Shown: positions 34,939 through 44,550, numbered from the stretch's first letter. The stretch is DNA of 64,000 nucleotides from Phocaeicola_A sp964481755 (GCA_964481755.1 CAYZVH010000001.1:1-64000); one strand, 5' to 3'. Notes: generated from the letters alone by a model not told the origin. A program made the numbers and translations.

Positions 34939-36255
34939 TTATTCATGGAATTTGTAATACGGATCAGCCTCCACAGCCTCGAAGTCGAGCGAAGAGTCGT
35001 TGCTGTCCTGCAACTTCTTGCCAGCGGCTACACGACGGCGAACAGCCTTGCCGTAACGATTAGCGTCTGCTGCTGTTTCTGTCACGTGGGTATAACCTTT
35101 ATCCAAAGCAGGGCTTGTTACCAGCCATTCATATTCTGACAACGGGCAGAGGTTCACAGCATCGATAACCCAACTGTTAGGAATGGTCCAACATTTACTT
35201 TTCAGATCATAAGTTTTACCATTATAGGTATTGGTAAACTTATAGGCATAATTGTAATAGTTGGTAGAGTCAGCCATGAAAGCGTCGCCAGAAGCGTACT
35301 TGGTGTCGTCCAAACGAACCAGCGCATAAGCGCGGTTACCCTGTGTAGTCAGAGCAGTAATGGAAAGTGAGTAGGTGTAGATTCTCTCCAAGTTGGGTAC
35401 GTCCGTATTATCCATATCGAGGAAGTTCGGGTTGCTCGACTCATCGTACCACTCGAAGTCAGCCTTAGTCAGGTCATAAGAGCTCGCATTATTATTACGA
35501 TGGTCTACTGCGCAGTCAGCCAACAGGATGGACTCACCCGGAGCCACGTAGAGGTTCGTTCCCATAGGGATGCGATACATAAAGTGGAACGAGAAGCGCT
35601 CGTTGATGAAGTTCGGGTTCATCTCGTCTCTCTTGGAGTTTGTCAACAGGTCGGACTCGGTGATAGCCAGTCCATCGGCAAGCAACGTATCATTGGAGTT
35701 GTTGTATACCCTGATGTAGGTATCGTAGTGATACTGTTTGCCTTCCGGAGTCTGTGTTCCAGCGAAGAAGATCTCTGCGATCACGAAGTCACCGCTGGCA
35801 CCTTCGCTCTCTGCCTCGGGTGAATAGACGAAAGAGTTCTCAGCCTTCACGGGAATGTTGGCGGTCTCCTCGGTCATGGTGACAGCCTCTTGGTAAGAGC
35901 GGAGTCCTGTAGAAGTGCGGTCGCCATTATTGTCATCGTAAGAGATGGTACCGTTCATGGTAATGTTGTAGAAGCCCTCGGGAACGGTAATCTCTACGGT
36001 CACAGACTGCTGATTTTCGCGAATCGCATCGGCTTTGGTATCCTTGGTTGTATAAGCCACGGACTCGACACCTGTGTTCACGTTCTTCACAATCACCTCG
36101 TTCAGAGTTACATCCGGATTCTTGCTCATCAAATACTCCGGAGCCTGAAGTGTTACCTGTGTGGTTACCTTCTTAACGTCGTTGTCATCACAAGCGACAA
36201 AACTAATACCTGCCATCAAAAGGCAGCATGCAGAGAATAATGTTCTTAATTTCAT
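34939..36255 (-). CDS. DUF4876 lipoprotein
   Basis: 438 residues; lipobox SFVACDDNDV. An N-terminal Ig-like part (TLNEVIVKNVNTG..., residues ~50-130) is followed by a lamin-tail-like beta region (FVIAEIFFAGTQTPEGKQYHYDTYIRVYN, split for length, residues ~155-185, then FHFMYRIPMGTNLYVAPGESILLADCA). It matches the DUF4876 family. It starts 19 nt after the TonB receptor and so is probably its surface partner, in the place SusD takes in other operons. Ligand unknown. Confidence 0.8.
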   Translation of the reverse strand: MKLRTLFSACCLLMAGISFVACDDNDVKKVTTQVTLQAPEYLMSKNPDVTLNEVIVKNVNTGVESVAYTTKDTKADAIRENQQSVTVEITVPEGFYNITMNGTISYDDNNGDRTSTGLRSYQEAVTMTEETANIPVKAENSFVYSPEAESEGASGDFVIAEIFFAGTQTPEGKQYHYDTYIRVYNNSNDTLLADGLAITESDLLTNSKRDEMNPNFINERFSFHFMYRIPMGTNLYVAPGESILLADCAVDHRNNNASSYDLTKADFEWYDESSNPNFLDMDNTDVPNLERIYTYSLSITALTTQGNRAYALVRLDDTKYASGDAFMADSTNYYNYAYKFTNTYNGKTYDLKSKCWTIPNSWVIDAVNLCPLSEYEWLVTSPALDKGYTHVTETAADANRYGKAVRRRVAAGKKLQDSNDSSLDFEAVEADPYYKFHE

Positions 36256-36274
36256 ACGATGTTATTGTTATATG

Positions 36275-39055
36275 TTATAGTTTTATATTCATTTCCATAC
36301 CGAAATAGGGACTTGCCGCCGTGCGGCGCACCTCTACCCCATTGCGTGTGTAGTCGGGCACATAGTCCACCAACCGGTCGATGAAGAGCGACATACCGAT
36401 GTTCTTGGTAAACTCCTTCGTCACCTTGAAGTTGAGGTAGGCATAGAATGGAGTACGGAGTTTATCGCCACTTACGCGCGTTTCTCTGACAAGATACCGT
36501 TTATAGATATCACTCTTGTCTGCTTCGGTGTAATGGTGTTGTTCACCGGTCGTGTCGATGTAGGCGATAGGTGTACCATCAGTGTCTTTGTTTTGCGACA
36601 TGGAGTACCACTGGCACTCTGCCGTGACGCTAAACTTCAGTCCCAACTTGGGCAAGGCGGTATCAATGATAAAATTGGTATTGAAATACTCGCGCAAGTA
36701 GTCGTCCACCTGGTTGTAGATGCCGACGTACAAGTCGCTCACATAGACGTTGCCAATGACATTGGATACACTATAGTACTGCGGCACGCTGTTCTGGTAG
36801 AGGGTGCGGAACCAAGCGCCGTTCACCGTGAAGCGTGTGTTGATGCCCTTGAAACGTTCGGTAGCAAGTTGGAACTCGATGCCTTGCTTCAGTGTGCGGC
36901 TACCATTACCGGTCTGGCTGTATCCGTCCAAACGGGTCTTCACCTCGTACGGAGTAGTCTCCAACGAAGGAGGTCCCGTGAGGGTGGTCGCGTCGATGGT
37001 GCTCTCATCATAGTCCTTGTACGTATAAGGCAGGTACTGGGCTATCGAGCGGAATCCGTTCTTCATATCCTCGCGGAAGTAGGTAATGGATAAGGTATTC
37101 TTGTGGTAATCGAAACCCAAGCGCACCTCCCACTTCAGGTTCTTCGCAGGTTTAATGTCGTAGTTCGTAGAATCTACGATATACGAGACGAGATTCACCC
37201 GGCGGTAGTCCTTATTGGTGTGGTAGTAACTCATCTGTGCGATGTCGTGATAGAGCGTCTCGGGATAGAGCATGTCCAGCGTAGGCATCTTCGTAAGGTA
37301 ACCGATACCTGCGGTGAGGTCGATGTTCAGTTTGTCCTTACCCAAGTTAATAGCAGGCAGTTTCCACTGTGCGTTGGCACGCGGGTCGAGGTAGTACTTG
37401 CCGTTCATAGCAAAGCGACTGTCGAGGTTGAGCAACGAATTGGCACTCACACCCAACTGTAGCTCGAACTGATGTTTGCCCCACGAGGTCTGCATGCGGT
37501 CCTCTACGAAGAAAGAGACCTTCTCCGACGCGGGGATGTCGCAGTACCGACGCGGACGAGTACTGTGATACGTAGGGTCGAGCGGACGGGTGATGTCGTA
37601 CACCTGACCCTCGCCATAGTTCTTGGCATAGTTCCACTTGCCGCCTACCAACCACTTGTGACGGATGAATCCGGTCTGCTGCTCGAAGTGTGCGTTGAGC
37701 GAAGCGTAGAGACTCAACGGTTTGCCGTCCACCGTTAGGTAGGCCATATATTTATAAGGTAATATCTCGGCATCGTATTCCTCACCGCTGTATTGGGTGA
37801 TGTGCGTGGGAGCCACGCGGTCGCGGTCGAGCACGGTCAGACGCGAACGTTTAATCTTGTCCCACGACATGTTGGCGGAGAAGTTCATCTCGATGCTATG
37901 CAAGAAACGCTCCTTCACCGGAGTCACCGTGAAGAGGTTGGTCAATGCCAACGAGTTGTAGCTCGACTTGTAGTTGTCCTCGGGAGTCTTCTCTATATCG
38001 GGGTCTGTCTTTGCACCGTCGATATTGACATTATAGGAAGCCGTCGCATTCCAGCGAAGCACATATTTCGAAGGGTACCACCGTTTGGAGGTACGGACAG
38101 ATGCGTTGATGCGTTTGTAGTTCTCGTGGCGGTCGCGCGGATCGGCTTTGGAGTCCATATAGCTGAGGTCACCACTGAGCACGAAGTTCTGTCTCTCCCA
38201 CTCCACACCTTTTCCGGCAGAGAAGAGTTTGCCATATTGGTCCGCCTTGAAGCGTGCCTCCAAGGGGGAGGCGGAAAGTTTGCGCTTAATCAGCACCAAG
38301 CCGCTGGTCAGGTCGCTATATTGTACGGAAGGGATACCGCGGATAATCTCCACGCTCTCGATGTTGTCGGTGGAAATCTGTCGCATGTCCACACCGGCGT
38401 TCACGGAACTGCGGTCGCTGAAATCCGTGATGTCCGACGTGACAGACTGCAGGTTAGCATCAACATTGATGGGGGTACCGTCAATGACGAACTGTGTACC
38501 GAGGGAGCCGGTGTTGTAATTGGAACTGGAAATGTCCGCCTCTCGGAGCGTGATGGTGTTGGCCTTGTTCATCACCGGATTGCTGGTGGAACCACCGGGG
38601 AGCAGTGCCAACAGGTCGGTGAAGCTGGTGGGCTGCAGGTGTTCCATCGCCGTGCGGTCGATACGCGAAGCGCTGGTGATGTCCCTCGACTCGGAAGCCG
38701 TCACCACCACCTCGTGCAGATTCTCTTCCAAAGGTTTCAGGTAGAGCGTAAGGAAGAGGTTCTTCTTGAGGGATACCGGACGGGAGAGCGACTGGTAGCC
38801 CACGTAGCTGACGGTGAGCGTAGCCTCATCCTTACCAAGGGAGACATTCAGCAGGTTGAATTTACCTTTCTCGTCAGAAGCTGTGCCTACGACTTTGCCT
38901 TCGGCTGTCTTCACCTGTATGGTAGCGAAAGGCAACGGCTGGCGGGTCTGTTCGTCACTTATTATACCAGAGACGCTGACTGGAAGGGATTGAGCTGTGG
39001 CGTACGTCGCGAACATCAGCAGCCCAGTAAAATAATTCAATATTCTTCGTATCAT
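36275..39055 (-). CDS. TonB-dependent receptor
   Basis: 926 residues from the ATG at 39055 (MIRRILNYFTGLLMFATYAT); an ATG at 39082 overlaps the promoter element. After the signal peptide come a carboxypeptidase-regulatory-like domain (residues ~28-105, SGIISDEQTRQPLPFATIQV), a plug domain (~130-260, with NIESVEIIRGIPSVQYSDLTSGLV, split for length) and a beta-barrel ending ASPYFGMEMNIKL. It lacks the SusC-type signature and has no SusD neighbour, so it is a receptor of the classical type, here paired with DUF4876 and DUF6850-like proteins. The substrate is unknown. Confidence 0.9.
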   Translation of the reverse strand: MIRRILNYFTGLLMFATYATAQSLPVSVSGIISDEQTRQPLPFATIQVKTAEGKVVGTASDEKGKFNLLNVSLGKDEATLTVSYVGYQSLSRPVSLKKNLFLTLYLKPLEENLHEVVVTASESRDITSASRIDRTAMEHLQPTSFTDLLALLPGGSTSNPVMNKANTITLREADISSSNYNTGSLGTQFVIDGTPINVDANLQSVTSDITDFSDRSSVNAGVDMRQISTDNIESVEIIRGIPSVQYSDLTSGLVLIKRKLSASPLEARFKADQYGKLFSAGKGVEWERQNFVLSGDLSYMDSKADPRDRHENYKRINASVRTSKRWYPSKYVLRWNATASYNVNIDGAKTDPDIEKTPEDNYKSSYNSLALTNLFTVTPVKERFLHSIEMNFSANMSWDKIKRSRLTVLDRDRVAPTHITQYSGEEYDAEILPYKYMAYLTVDGKPLSLYASLNAHFEQQTGFIRHKWLVGGKWNYAKNYGEGQVYDITRPLDPTYHSTRPRRYCDIPASEKVSFFVEDRMQTSWGKHQFELQLGVSANSLLNLDSRFAMNGKYYLDPRANAQWKLPAINLGKDKLNIDLTAGIGYLTKMPTLDMLYPETLYHDIAQMSYYHTNKDYRRVNLVSYIVDSTNYDIKPAKNLKWEVRLGFDYHKNTLSITYFREDMKNGFRSIAQYLPYTYKDYDESTIDATTLTGPPSLETTPYEVKTRLDGYSQTGNGSRTLKQGIEFQLATERFKGINTRFTVNGAWFRTLYQNSVPQYYSVSNVIGNVYVSDLYVGIYNQVDDYLREYFNTNFIIDTALPKLGLKFSVTAECQWYSMSQNKDTDGTPIAYIDTTGEQHHYTEADKSDIYKRYLVRETRVSGDKLRTPFYAYLNFKVTKEFTKNIGMSLFIDRLVDYVPDYTRNGVEVRRTAASPYFGMEMNIKL

Positions 39056-39081
39056 ATACTGACTGTTCAGTTTTCCGAGCA

Positions 39082-39113
39082 CAAAAGTATTTTGTCCCGG
39101 AAAAACCTACAAT
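39082..39113 (-). promoter_or_regulatory. TonB-receptor operon promoter
   Basis: Minus-strand -7 element TACTTTTG (39089-39082) with ATTG (39113-39110) as a -33-like element, 20 bp away. Leader about 20 nt to the ATG at 39055. Confidence 0.55.
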
Positions 39114-39118
39114 CATTA

Positions 39119-39172
39119 TATGTTGGTATTTCGGTAGGTACACTTACCTACGAATATGTATTCTACAACATA
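39119..39172. terminator. Nested inverted repeat after the M6 protease operon
   Basis: Outer arms TATGTTG (39119-39125) and CAACATA (39166-39172), inner arms GTAGGT (39134-39139) and ACCTAC (39146-39151). It lies between the end of the small lipoprotein gene and the TonB-receptor promoter. No T-run, so it could be a terminator, an mRNA-end structure, or an operator for the promoter next to it. Confidence 0.45.
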
Positions 39173-39196
39173 AAATTGGTCTCAAAGTGGCCTCTA

Positions 39197-39634
39197 TCAG
39201 AAGCCGGTGCTAGGCACAACGATGCCTATGCCATCGTCCTCCGCCCAAAGCCAAGCGTACTGACTGTCCTTCTTGAGCAGGTAAACATTGGTGACACTGT
39301 TCAAGTCGGTCGTCATAGAGCTGCTGACGCGTCCGTTCACCTTTTCCTCCTCGGTAGGCCAGCCGTCCATCTGCAGAGTAAACTGCTTGCCGGTGGAGAG
39401 GTCGGTGACACTCAGCACGGCATTGTCGGGCAAGCAGTAGAACTGACAGTTGAGCTTGTCGAAGGCTACGAGGGTGGTTCCATTCTTATAAATGCCCAGC
39501 TCAGAGCTGGTGGCGAAGGCCGCCCGTTGCTTCTCGTATTTGTAGGTATCGTCGGAACACGATGCCATCAGAAGCATCATGCCTATACCTACTATATATA
39601 TATAATAATGTATGCTCTTCATTTCTCTTTTCAT
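39197..39634 (-). CDS. Small lipoprotein of unknown function
   Basis: 145 residues (an ATG four codons later, at 39622, is also possible). Lipobox MLLMASCSDDTYK, so probably a surface or outer-membrane lipoprotein. The mature part is mostly beta and resembles a BACON/Ig-type single domain, but I do not recognise the family. Its ATG follows the stop codon of the M6 protease gene with no gap (TAAATG), which suggests translational coupling and a shared task. It is the last gene of the operon. Confidence 0.75.
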   Translation of the reverse strand: MKREMKSIHYYIYIVGIGMMLLMASCSDDTYKYEKQRAAFATSSELGIYKNGTTLVAFDKLNCQFYCLPDNAVLSVTDLSTGKQFTLQMDGWPTEEEKVNGRVSSSMTTDLNSVTNVYLLKKDSQYAWLWAEDDGIGIVVPSTGF

Positions 39635-41803
39635 TTATTGTACGTTGAAATAGCGGGTGTAGTAGGCCTTGTAGCCGCTTTGGGTCTCCACCTCGGCACG
39701 CACCTCGTGGTCACCGGCGGACAACTTACAGAAGTTGAACGACTGCTCGCCATCGATGGTCCAGGTGATGGACTTCACCGTGCCGACACCGTTGAGGTAA
39801 ACCAGATAATAGTCCGGCTGTTGCTCGAGGGGCGAAACCAACTCCATCTCCGCTTGGTAGGAGTAGGAAGATACGCCCGTGATGAAGCTGAAAGTCTGCT
39901 CCACGTCGGCCGACCCGGTGATGGTCACCTCGTAGATGGTGTTAGGCGTGAGGCCGCTCAGATGGAGAGTCTTCTCCGTCACCTCCTGGCTGTTATTATA
40001 GCTCCTATCGCGCTGGGCCTTCCAAGCGACGGTCCATTTGTCGGACATGTCGTCGCTCCACGAGAAGACCACATCGTTTTGGTAGACGCTCAGCTCTTCG
40101 ATGCAGATGCCGCCCACCGTGAAGGTGACGGTTCCATCCGCCAGAGCGATGTTGTGCAATTCGTAGTTAGGCGTATCACCCTGCCACGAAGCATAGTATT
40201 TGTTGGTGGACTTCTGTAGCTTGGTCACTTCGAAGCCTCCTGGGAAGAAGGCATTGGCCGGATAGTTGACCACCATGTCCGCCACGGGATAAGAGCAGAT
40301 TACCTTCATACACTCCATCCCCGATATGGCATTGAGCGTGTTGTTGTACCAGTAATTGGAGTTGGAGTAGTCGATATGGTAAACCAGCAATCCTTGGTAA
40401 GCCGTGGCTCCAGAGCCGTAGCTGGCACTGTAGCGTGTCAGGTACTCAGCCTTGTCCCACACCTGGTCGCCCTTGCCACGGTACTCCAGCAGGAAGTAGT
40501 CGTTGGTGCTGGGGGTACCTATCAAAAAACCTTTGTCATGCGTCACAGGGTACAGGGTGTAGCTGCCCGAGGCGGTAATCTCTTCGGGTTCAGCCCAACC
40601 CACCATCCAGCGTTCGAGGATGCTCAGCGCAGGAGGGGTATGCGATTCGTTGTTGTAGTCGCCGGAGTCCATCAGCGAGTAGAGGGACGGTCCGTAGTTT
40701 TGTCCGTTCTTCTCGTAGTTGGTATCGTAGAAATCGGGCCAGCCCAACACATGACCAAACTCGTGGCAGAAAGCGCCGATACCGGTGAGGCAAATCGTGC
40801 CATCGTTGGTTTTCATGAGCTCAGCAGAACAAGCATAGCCCGACAAACTCACCCCGTCGAGTGTCAAACCACTAGCGACGGTGCTGCGGTGGGGCCAAAT
40901 GCCGTCAGGGTCAGCTCCATCGGCCTCGCCACCTCCCGAGTAGAAGATGAAGACATCCTTGGCCGTTCCATCCACAGCATACTGACTGAAGTCCACATCG
41001 CCCGCGTCGTGGGCCAGCGTGCAAACCTCGGCTGCCATCTCGCGGGCCTTGGCATCTTCGTTGGCGGTGTAGTAGCTCCGCTCGTTGGAGAGTTTGTAGG
41101 GACCTAGCACCACATACTCGGGGTCGAACCGTCCGTTGGAGTTGTCGTAGTAGTATTGCCAAGCGCTTCCCGTGGCACCGTTATAGGAGTAGTTGTGTCC
41201 GTTGAGCATCTCGTTGAAGTTTTGTCGCGTACCTTCGGTGAATGGGAGGTCGGGAAACTCAGCCAACAACACCACATACTTCTGCTTGCCGGTGGTGGGG
41301 AAACTTTGGTTGCGGATGCGATCCGGCACCTTATACTGGGTGGAGACAGCCGCCTTGGTAGACTTAGCCGCTGCAGTTGTCTGGTTCGGCGTGGCCCACG
41401 ACTCCATCATCTCCTTGGCACGTTCGCTCATCGCCTGCGGACGCACGCCCTTCTCGATAGCGGTAGTGGAACCGGCCCGGGTACTCAACGGGTTATTACC
41501 AGGAAACTTATTCTGTGCTTTCACCTCGGTTGGGGCCAACAGTCCGGCAGGGTCGAGCGTGGCATAGTAGTAGTTGCCATCGTCACCACGCACCAGTGTG
41601 TAGCCATCCTCGGAGAGGGCATAGTGGCTGAACTCGTCGCCATGGAGCGTGACGCGCAGCACGGTTCCGTCCTTTTGCTTCACCGTGACGACACCGCTAC
41701 GGGCAGGTATCGCCAGGGTTTGTGGTATACAAATACCATATATGGCCAGCCCAATGAGCCAGCCACATACATTACTAACATATTTATTCATCGAATAAGA
41801 CAT
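39635..41803 (-). CDS. Secreted M6-family metalloprotease
   Basis: 722 residues from 41803 (an ATG at 41791, MNKYVSNVCGWLIG, opens the same signal peptide). Residues ~35-75 contain the TLHGDEFSHYALSEDGYTL segment typical of the N-terminus of Bacteroidota M6 proteases. The zinc motif HEFGHVLGWPDFYD starts at His347; in M6 the third ligand is the Asp of PD. A Met-turn-like SLMDSGDYN follows. The C-terminal ~200 residues form beta domains including a fibronectin-III-like unit (LTPNTIYEVTITGSAD). Probably secreted or surface bound. Cotranscribed with the DUF4857/ABC genes upstream and the small lipoprotein downstream. Confidence 0.88.
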   Translation of the reverse strand: MSYSMNKYVSNVCGWLIGLAIYGICIPQTLAIPARSGVVTVKQKDGTVLRVTLHGDEFSHYALSEDGYTLVRGDDGNYYYATLDPAGLLAPTEVKAQNKFPGNNPLSTRAGSTTAIEKGVRPQAMSERAKEMMESWATPNQTTAAAKSTKAAVSTQYKVPDRIRNQSFPTTGKQKYVVLLAEFPDLPFTEGTRQNFNEMLNGHNYSYNGATGSAWQYYYDNSNGRFDPEYVVLGPYKLSNERSYYTANEDAKAREMAAEVCTLAHDAGDVDFSQYAVDGTAKDVFIFYSGGGEADGADPDGIWPHRSTVASGLTLDGVSLSGYACSAELMKTNDGTICLTGIGAFCHEFGHVLGWPDFYDTNYEKNGQNYGPSLYSLMDSGDYNNESHTPPALSILERWMVGWAEPEEITASGSYTLYPVTHDKGFLIGTPSTNDYFLLEYRGKGDQVWDKAEYLTRYSASYGSGATAYQGLLVYHIDYSNSNYWYNNTLNAISGMECMKVICSYPVADMVVNYPANAFFPGGFEVTKLQKSTNKYYASWQGDTPNYELHNIALADGTVTFTVGGICIEELSVYQNDVVFSWSDDMSDKWTVAWKAQRDRSYNNSQEVTEKTLHLSGLTPNTIYEVTITGSADVEQTFSFITGVSSYSYQAEMELVSPLEQQPDYYLVYLNGVGTVKSITWTIDGEQSFNFCKLSAGDHEVRAEVETQSGYKAYYTRYFNVQ

Positions 41804-41809
41804 TCCGAG

Positions 41810-42847
41810 TTAGAAAAAACGGGGTTTCACATACTTGTCCTTGTAAGAGGTGAAGGAGAGTATGGAGAACGAAGACTCGTCGTCCTCAATCACCTTCTTG
41901 CGTATCAACGAGAAGTCGTCGGCGGAGAGGGCGTAGTAGCACATCTCCGTGTCTGTGGTCACACGCACAGTCCAATCGAACATGTTGCCGAATATCAGCA
42001 GTCCGTCCTTCTCGGGGTCATAGGATTCCACACCGGTCATTATCACCTCGTAGCTCTTGTTGAGCAACACGTAGAAGTGGTTGTCCACGTCGGTGAGATA
42101 GCCCAGTGTCTGACGGTTGGTGAACTCTGTTACGAACAGATGTTTCAGTTTCAGTCCCTCGGGCAGGTCGATGGCACGCACATAGGGGCGACCTTTCGTC
42201 ATCTTCACATGGAAGAGTTTACCCTCGTTGTCCAGTATCAAGTAACCCTCGTCGTACTCCTTGCGGGCGCTGGGGTTGCCGGCTATCTCGGTAGCGGGAA
42301 ATACGAAACCTTTCTTCTTCAGCATCAAGGTGAAGAGCTCGCTCTTCTGCTCGTCAATGGAGTTGGTCTCCATCTTCACGAACTCCATACCCTTGGAGTT
42401 GATGCGGAACACATCGTCGGGCATGGTCAATTCCACGCGCTTGGACATGCTCTCCATCAAGGGGTAGAGGCCAACCTTGGGAGCGTTGAAGTCCTGGGCG
42501 GAGGCACGGAAGTTGAAGTTATTCACCTGCACCTCACGCGGCGTGATGCCCACGCCATTGATGGTGTCGGGGAAGCGCTCGTCGGCCATCAGCTGACGGA
42601 CGTAGAAGAAGGGCAACAGACTGTCGGCCTGTTCCTGAGTATATTCGTTACCGGACTCGTCCACACGAATCAGTTTGCCTTTCTCGTCATCGAAGCCCAT
42701 CGTAACGAACTCGCCCTTCAAAGTACTGTAGATGCAGAAGGTCGACTTCGAGGGAGAAGCAGTGAAGAAGGAGTAGCACCAAGGCAGTTGCCACATCAAA
42801 ATGAGGGCGACTGTGATGCCTAAAAATATCTTGCTAAAGCGTATCAT
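41810..42847 (-). CDS. DUF4857 membrane-anchored protein
   Basis: 345 residues; one N-terminal transmembrane helix (FLGITVALILMWQLPWCY) and a large extracytoplasmic domain. It matches the DUF4857 family, which is regularly found beside ABC transporters in Bacteroides. The body has repeated beta segments (EGYLILDNEGKLFHVKMTKG...) like a propeller of low complexity, without catalytic motifs. 30 nt after the permease gene and 6 nt before the M6 protease gene. Function unknown. Confidence 0.78.
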   Translation of the reverse strand: MIRFSKIFLGITVALILMWQLPWCYSFFTASPSKSTFCIYSTLKGEFVTMGFDDEKGKLIRVDESGNEYTQEQADSLLPFFYVRQLMADERFPDTINGVGITPREVQVNNFNFRASAQDFNAPKVGLYPLMESMSKRVELTMPDDVFRINSKGMEFVKMETNSIDEQKSELFTLMLKKKGFVFPATEIAGNPSARKEYDEGYLILDNEGKLFHVKMTKGRPYVRAIDLPEGLKLKHLFVTEFTNRQTLGYLTDVDNHFYVLLNKSYEVIMTGVESYDPEKDGLLIFGNMFDWTVRVTTDTEMCYYALSADDFSLIRKKVIEDDESSFSILSFTSYKDKYVKPRFF

Positions 42848-42877
42848 TGTTCTGTGTTTAATAGTTTGTGTATCCGT

Positions 42878-43546
42878 TTAATCCTGTTTGCCCATCTTGA
42901 AGCGGTTGATGGAGAGCCACGAGAAACTGATGCTCAGCAGAGTGAAGAGCACCATCCAAGGCAAGAATCCAGTGTAGGCCTCGGGCAAGGTGGAGAGGAA
43001 GAACACCCGCAGGACGAGCAGCGTCACTATGAAGTTAAGCACGCGACATTTCCATGTCGGCTCCAGACAAATCCAAGCCACCAACAGGTAAGACTCCACA
43101 CCGGCCAGATACCATGGTATGGCCGTGAGCAACACCCGGTTGTAGAGTTCTGGTGCGAGGATGCCCTGCAGATAAGCGAACATCAGGATGAAGTTGGTAG
43201 CGAAGCAGACACAGAGGGCCACGATGCCGTAGAGCAACATGAAGTTGACCATCTTCAGCTGCGGGTAAGGCAGGTGGAGCGTCAGCTTCAGACACTTACG
43301 GTACATCTCGGGCACGAACTGCACCACAGCGAAGAGGATGCCCACCAACAGGGGCACATACTGAATTAACTCGATGAAAGTGGTATCCTTCATCAACATA
43401 ATCTCCCACACGTGGGCCACACCCTTCAGGTTGACCACCTTATTGATGCGCAGCATAGCGTATCCGGCAAATCCTAGGGTCACTACCAAGGCCAAGAGCG
43501 AATACCAGCGCGTCTTTATCCATTCCTTATAAAATATAGCGTTCAT
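42878..43546 (-). CDS. ABC transporter permease
   Basis: 222 residues from the ATG at 43546 (MNAIFYKEWIKTRWY). An upstream in-frame TTG at 43570 overlaps the stop of the ATPase gene and is less likely. Six hydrophobic segments, as in ABC-2 type permeases of about this size. Partner of the ATPase directly upstream and of the DUF4857 protein downstream. Substrate unknown. Confidence 0.85.
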   Translation of the reverse strand: MNAIFYKEWIKTRWYSLLALVVTLGFAGYAMLRINKVVNLKGVAHVWEIMLMKDTTFIELIQYVPLLVGILFAVVQFVPEMYRKCLKLTLHLPYPQLKMVNFMLLYGIVALCVCFATNFILMFAYLQGILAPELYNRVLLTAIPWYLAGVESYLLVAWICLEPTWKCRVLNFIVTLLVLRVFFLSTLPEAYTGFLPWMVLFTLLSISFSWLSINRFKMGKQD

Positions 43547-43566
43547 CTTTCTTTCGTATTTACCAA

Positions 43567-44454
43567 TCAATATTTTCCGGTCAAGCCGATGAAGGCATCT
43601 TCCAGGTTCACACTCTCACACTTCAGGTCCTCGTAGGGAACGTTGAGTGAGCGGAGGCTATTCTCCACCTCGTCCTTGGTGAGGAACGAGAACGTTTCCA
43701 GTTCAGTGCGGATAACCGAGGGGTGGTAGAAGCGCTTGTCCTCGGGCATCACGTAGCCTTCTGGCACCTTGCAGGTGAAGCGGTGCAGGGTGGAGAGCAA
43801 CTCACCCACAGGTTGTTGCACCAGGATGCTACCGTAGTCCATGATGATGCAGTCGTCAATCAGGCGCTCCATATCCTGGATGATGTGTGAGGTGAGGAAG
43901 ACGGTCTTGTTCTCGGAACGGGCATAGTCGCGCAGGTAGTCGACGAAGAGTCGGCGGTAACCAGGGTCGAGTCCCAAGGAGAAGTCGTCGAGGATAAGCA
44001 GTTCGGGGTTCTGTGCGAGGATGATGCCCAGGGCCACCTGCGAGCGCTGACCGCATGACATGCGTGAGATGAGTTGTCCGGGAGCCACCTTAAGTTTCTC
44101 CATCAAGCCATAGTAGGCATCCTTGCGCCACTGGCCGGGGTAGAAAGCCGAGTAGAATTTCTCTATCTCACGGATGGTCATGAACTGATACTGCACATGG
44201 CCTTCGATAAGCAAACCGATGTTCTTACGCAGTGAAGGTTGCATGTGGCTAATCTCTTCGCCAAAGATGCGGCACTCGCCGGAGCGCGGTTGCAGATATC
44301 CGCTCAAGATGTTGATAGTGGTCGTTTTTCCCGTTCCGTTCTTTCCCAAGAGACCCAGTATGCGTCCTTTGGGAACATTGAAACTCAGATTCTCGTAAAT
44401 CATCCGCTTACCGTAGTAGTGCGTCAGATTCTTGCATTCAATGATATTCTCCAT
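43567..44454 (-). CDS. ABC transporter ATP-binding protein
   Basis: 295 residues from the ATG at 44454 (MENIIECKNLTHYYGKR); the frame is open to 44478 but the extra codons lack support. Walker A is GKNGTGKTT (residues 37-45). The signature loop reads MSCGQRSQ instead of the usual SGGQ, and Walker B reads LLILDDFSLGLD, with Asp where the catalytic Glu normally sits. The switch His is in TSHIIQD. It energises the permease encoded next. The changed residues suggest slow ATP turnover but do not rule out activity. First gene of the operon, with a strong promoter at 44520-44550. Confidence 0.88.
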   Translation of the reverse strand: MENIIECKNLTHYYGKRMIYENLSFNVPKGRILGLLGKNGTGKTTTINILSGYLQPRSGECRIFGEEISHMQPSLRKNIGLLIEGHVQYQFMTIREIEKFYSAFYPGQWRKDAYYGLMEKLKVAPGQLISRMSCGQRSQVALGIILAQNPELLILDDFSLGLDPGYRRLFVDYLRDYARSENKTVFLTSHIIQDMERLIDDCIIMDYGSILVQQPVGELLSTLHRFTCKVPEGYVMPEDKRFYHPSVIRTELETFSFLTKDEVENSLRSLNVPYEDLKCESVNLEDAFIGLTGKY

Positions 44455-44519
44455 ATCCGTTATATGTCTATTTACCAAATTCGTGTGTGTAAGTCTTTGT
44501 ACCAGAATGTTTCAGCCCG

Positions 44520-44550
44520 CAAAGTTAGAGTTTAAAGAGTTTCGTGCAAA
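44520..44550 (-). promoter_or_regulatory. Promoter of the ABC/M6 protease operon
   Basis: Textbook Bacteroides promoter on the minus strand: TTTG (44550-44547), 19 bp, TAACTTTG (44527-44520). Leader of about 60 nt to the ATG at 44454. Confidence 0.75.
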
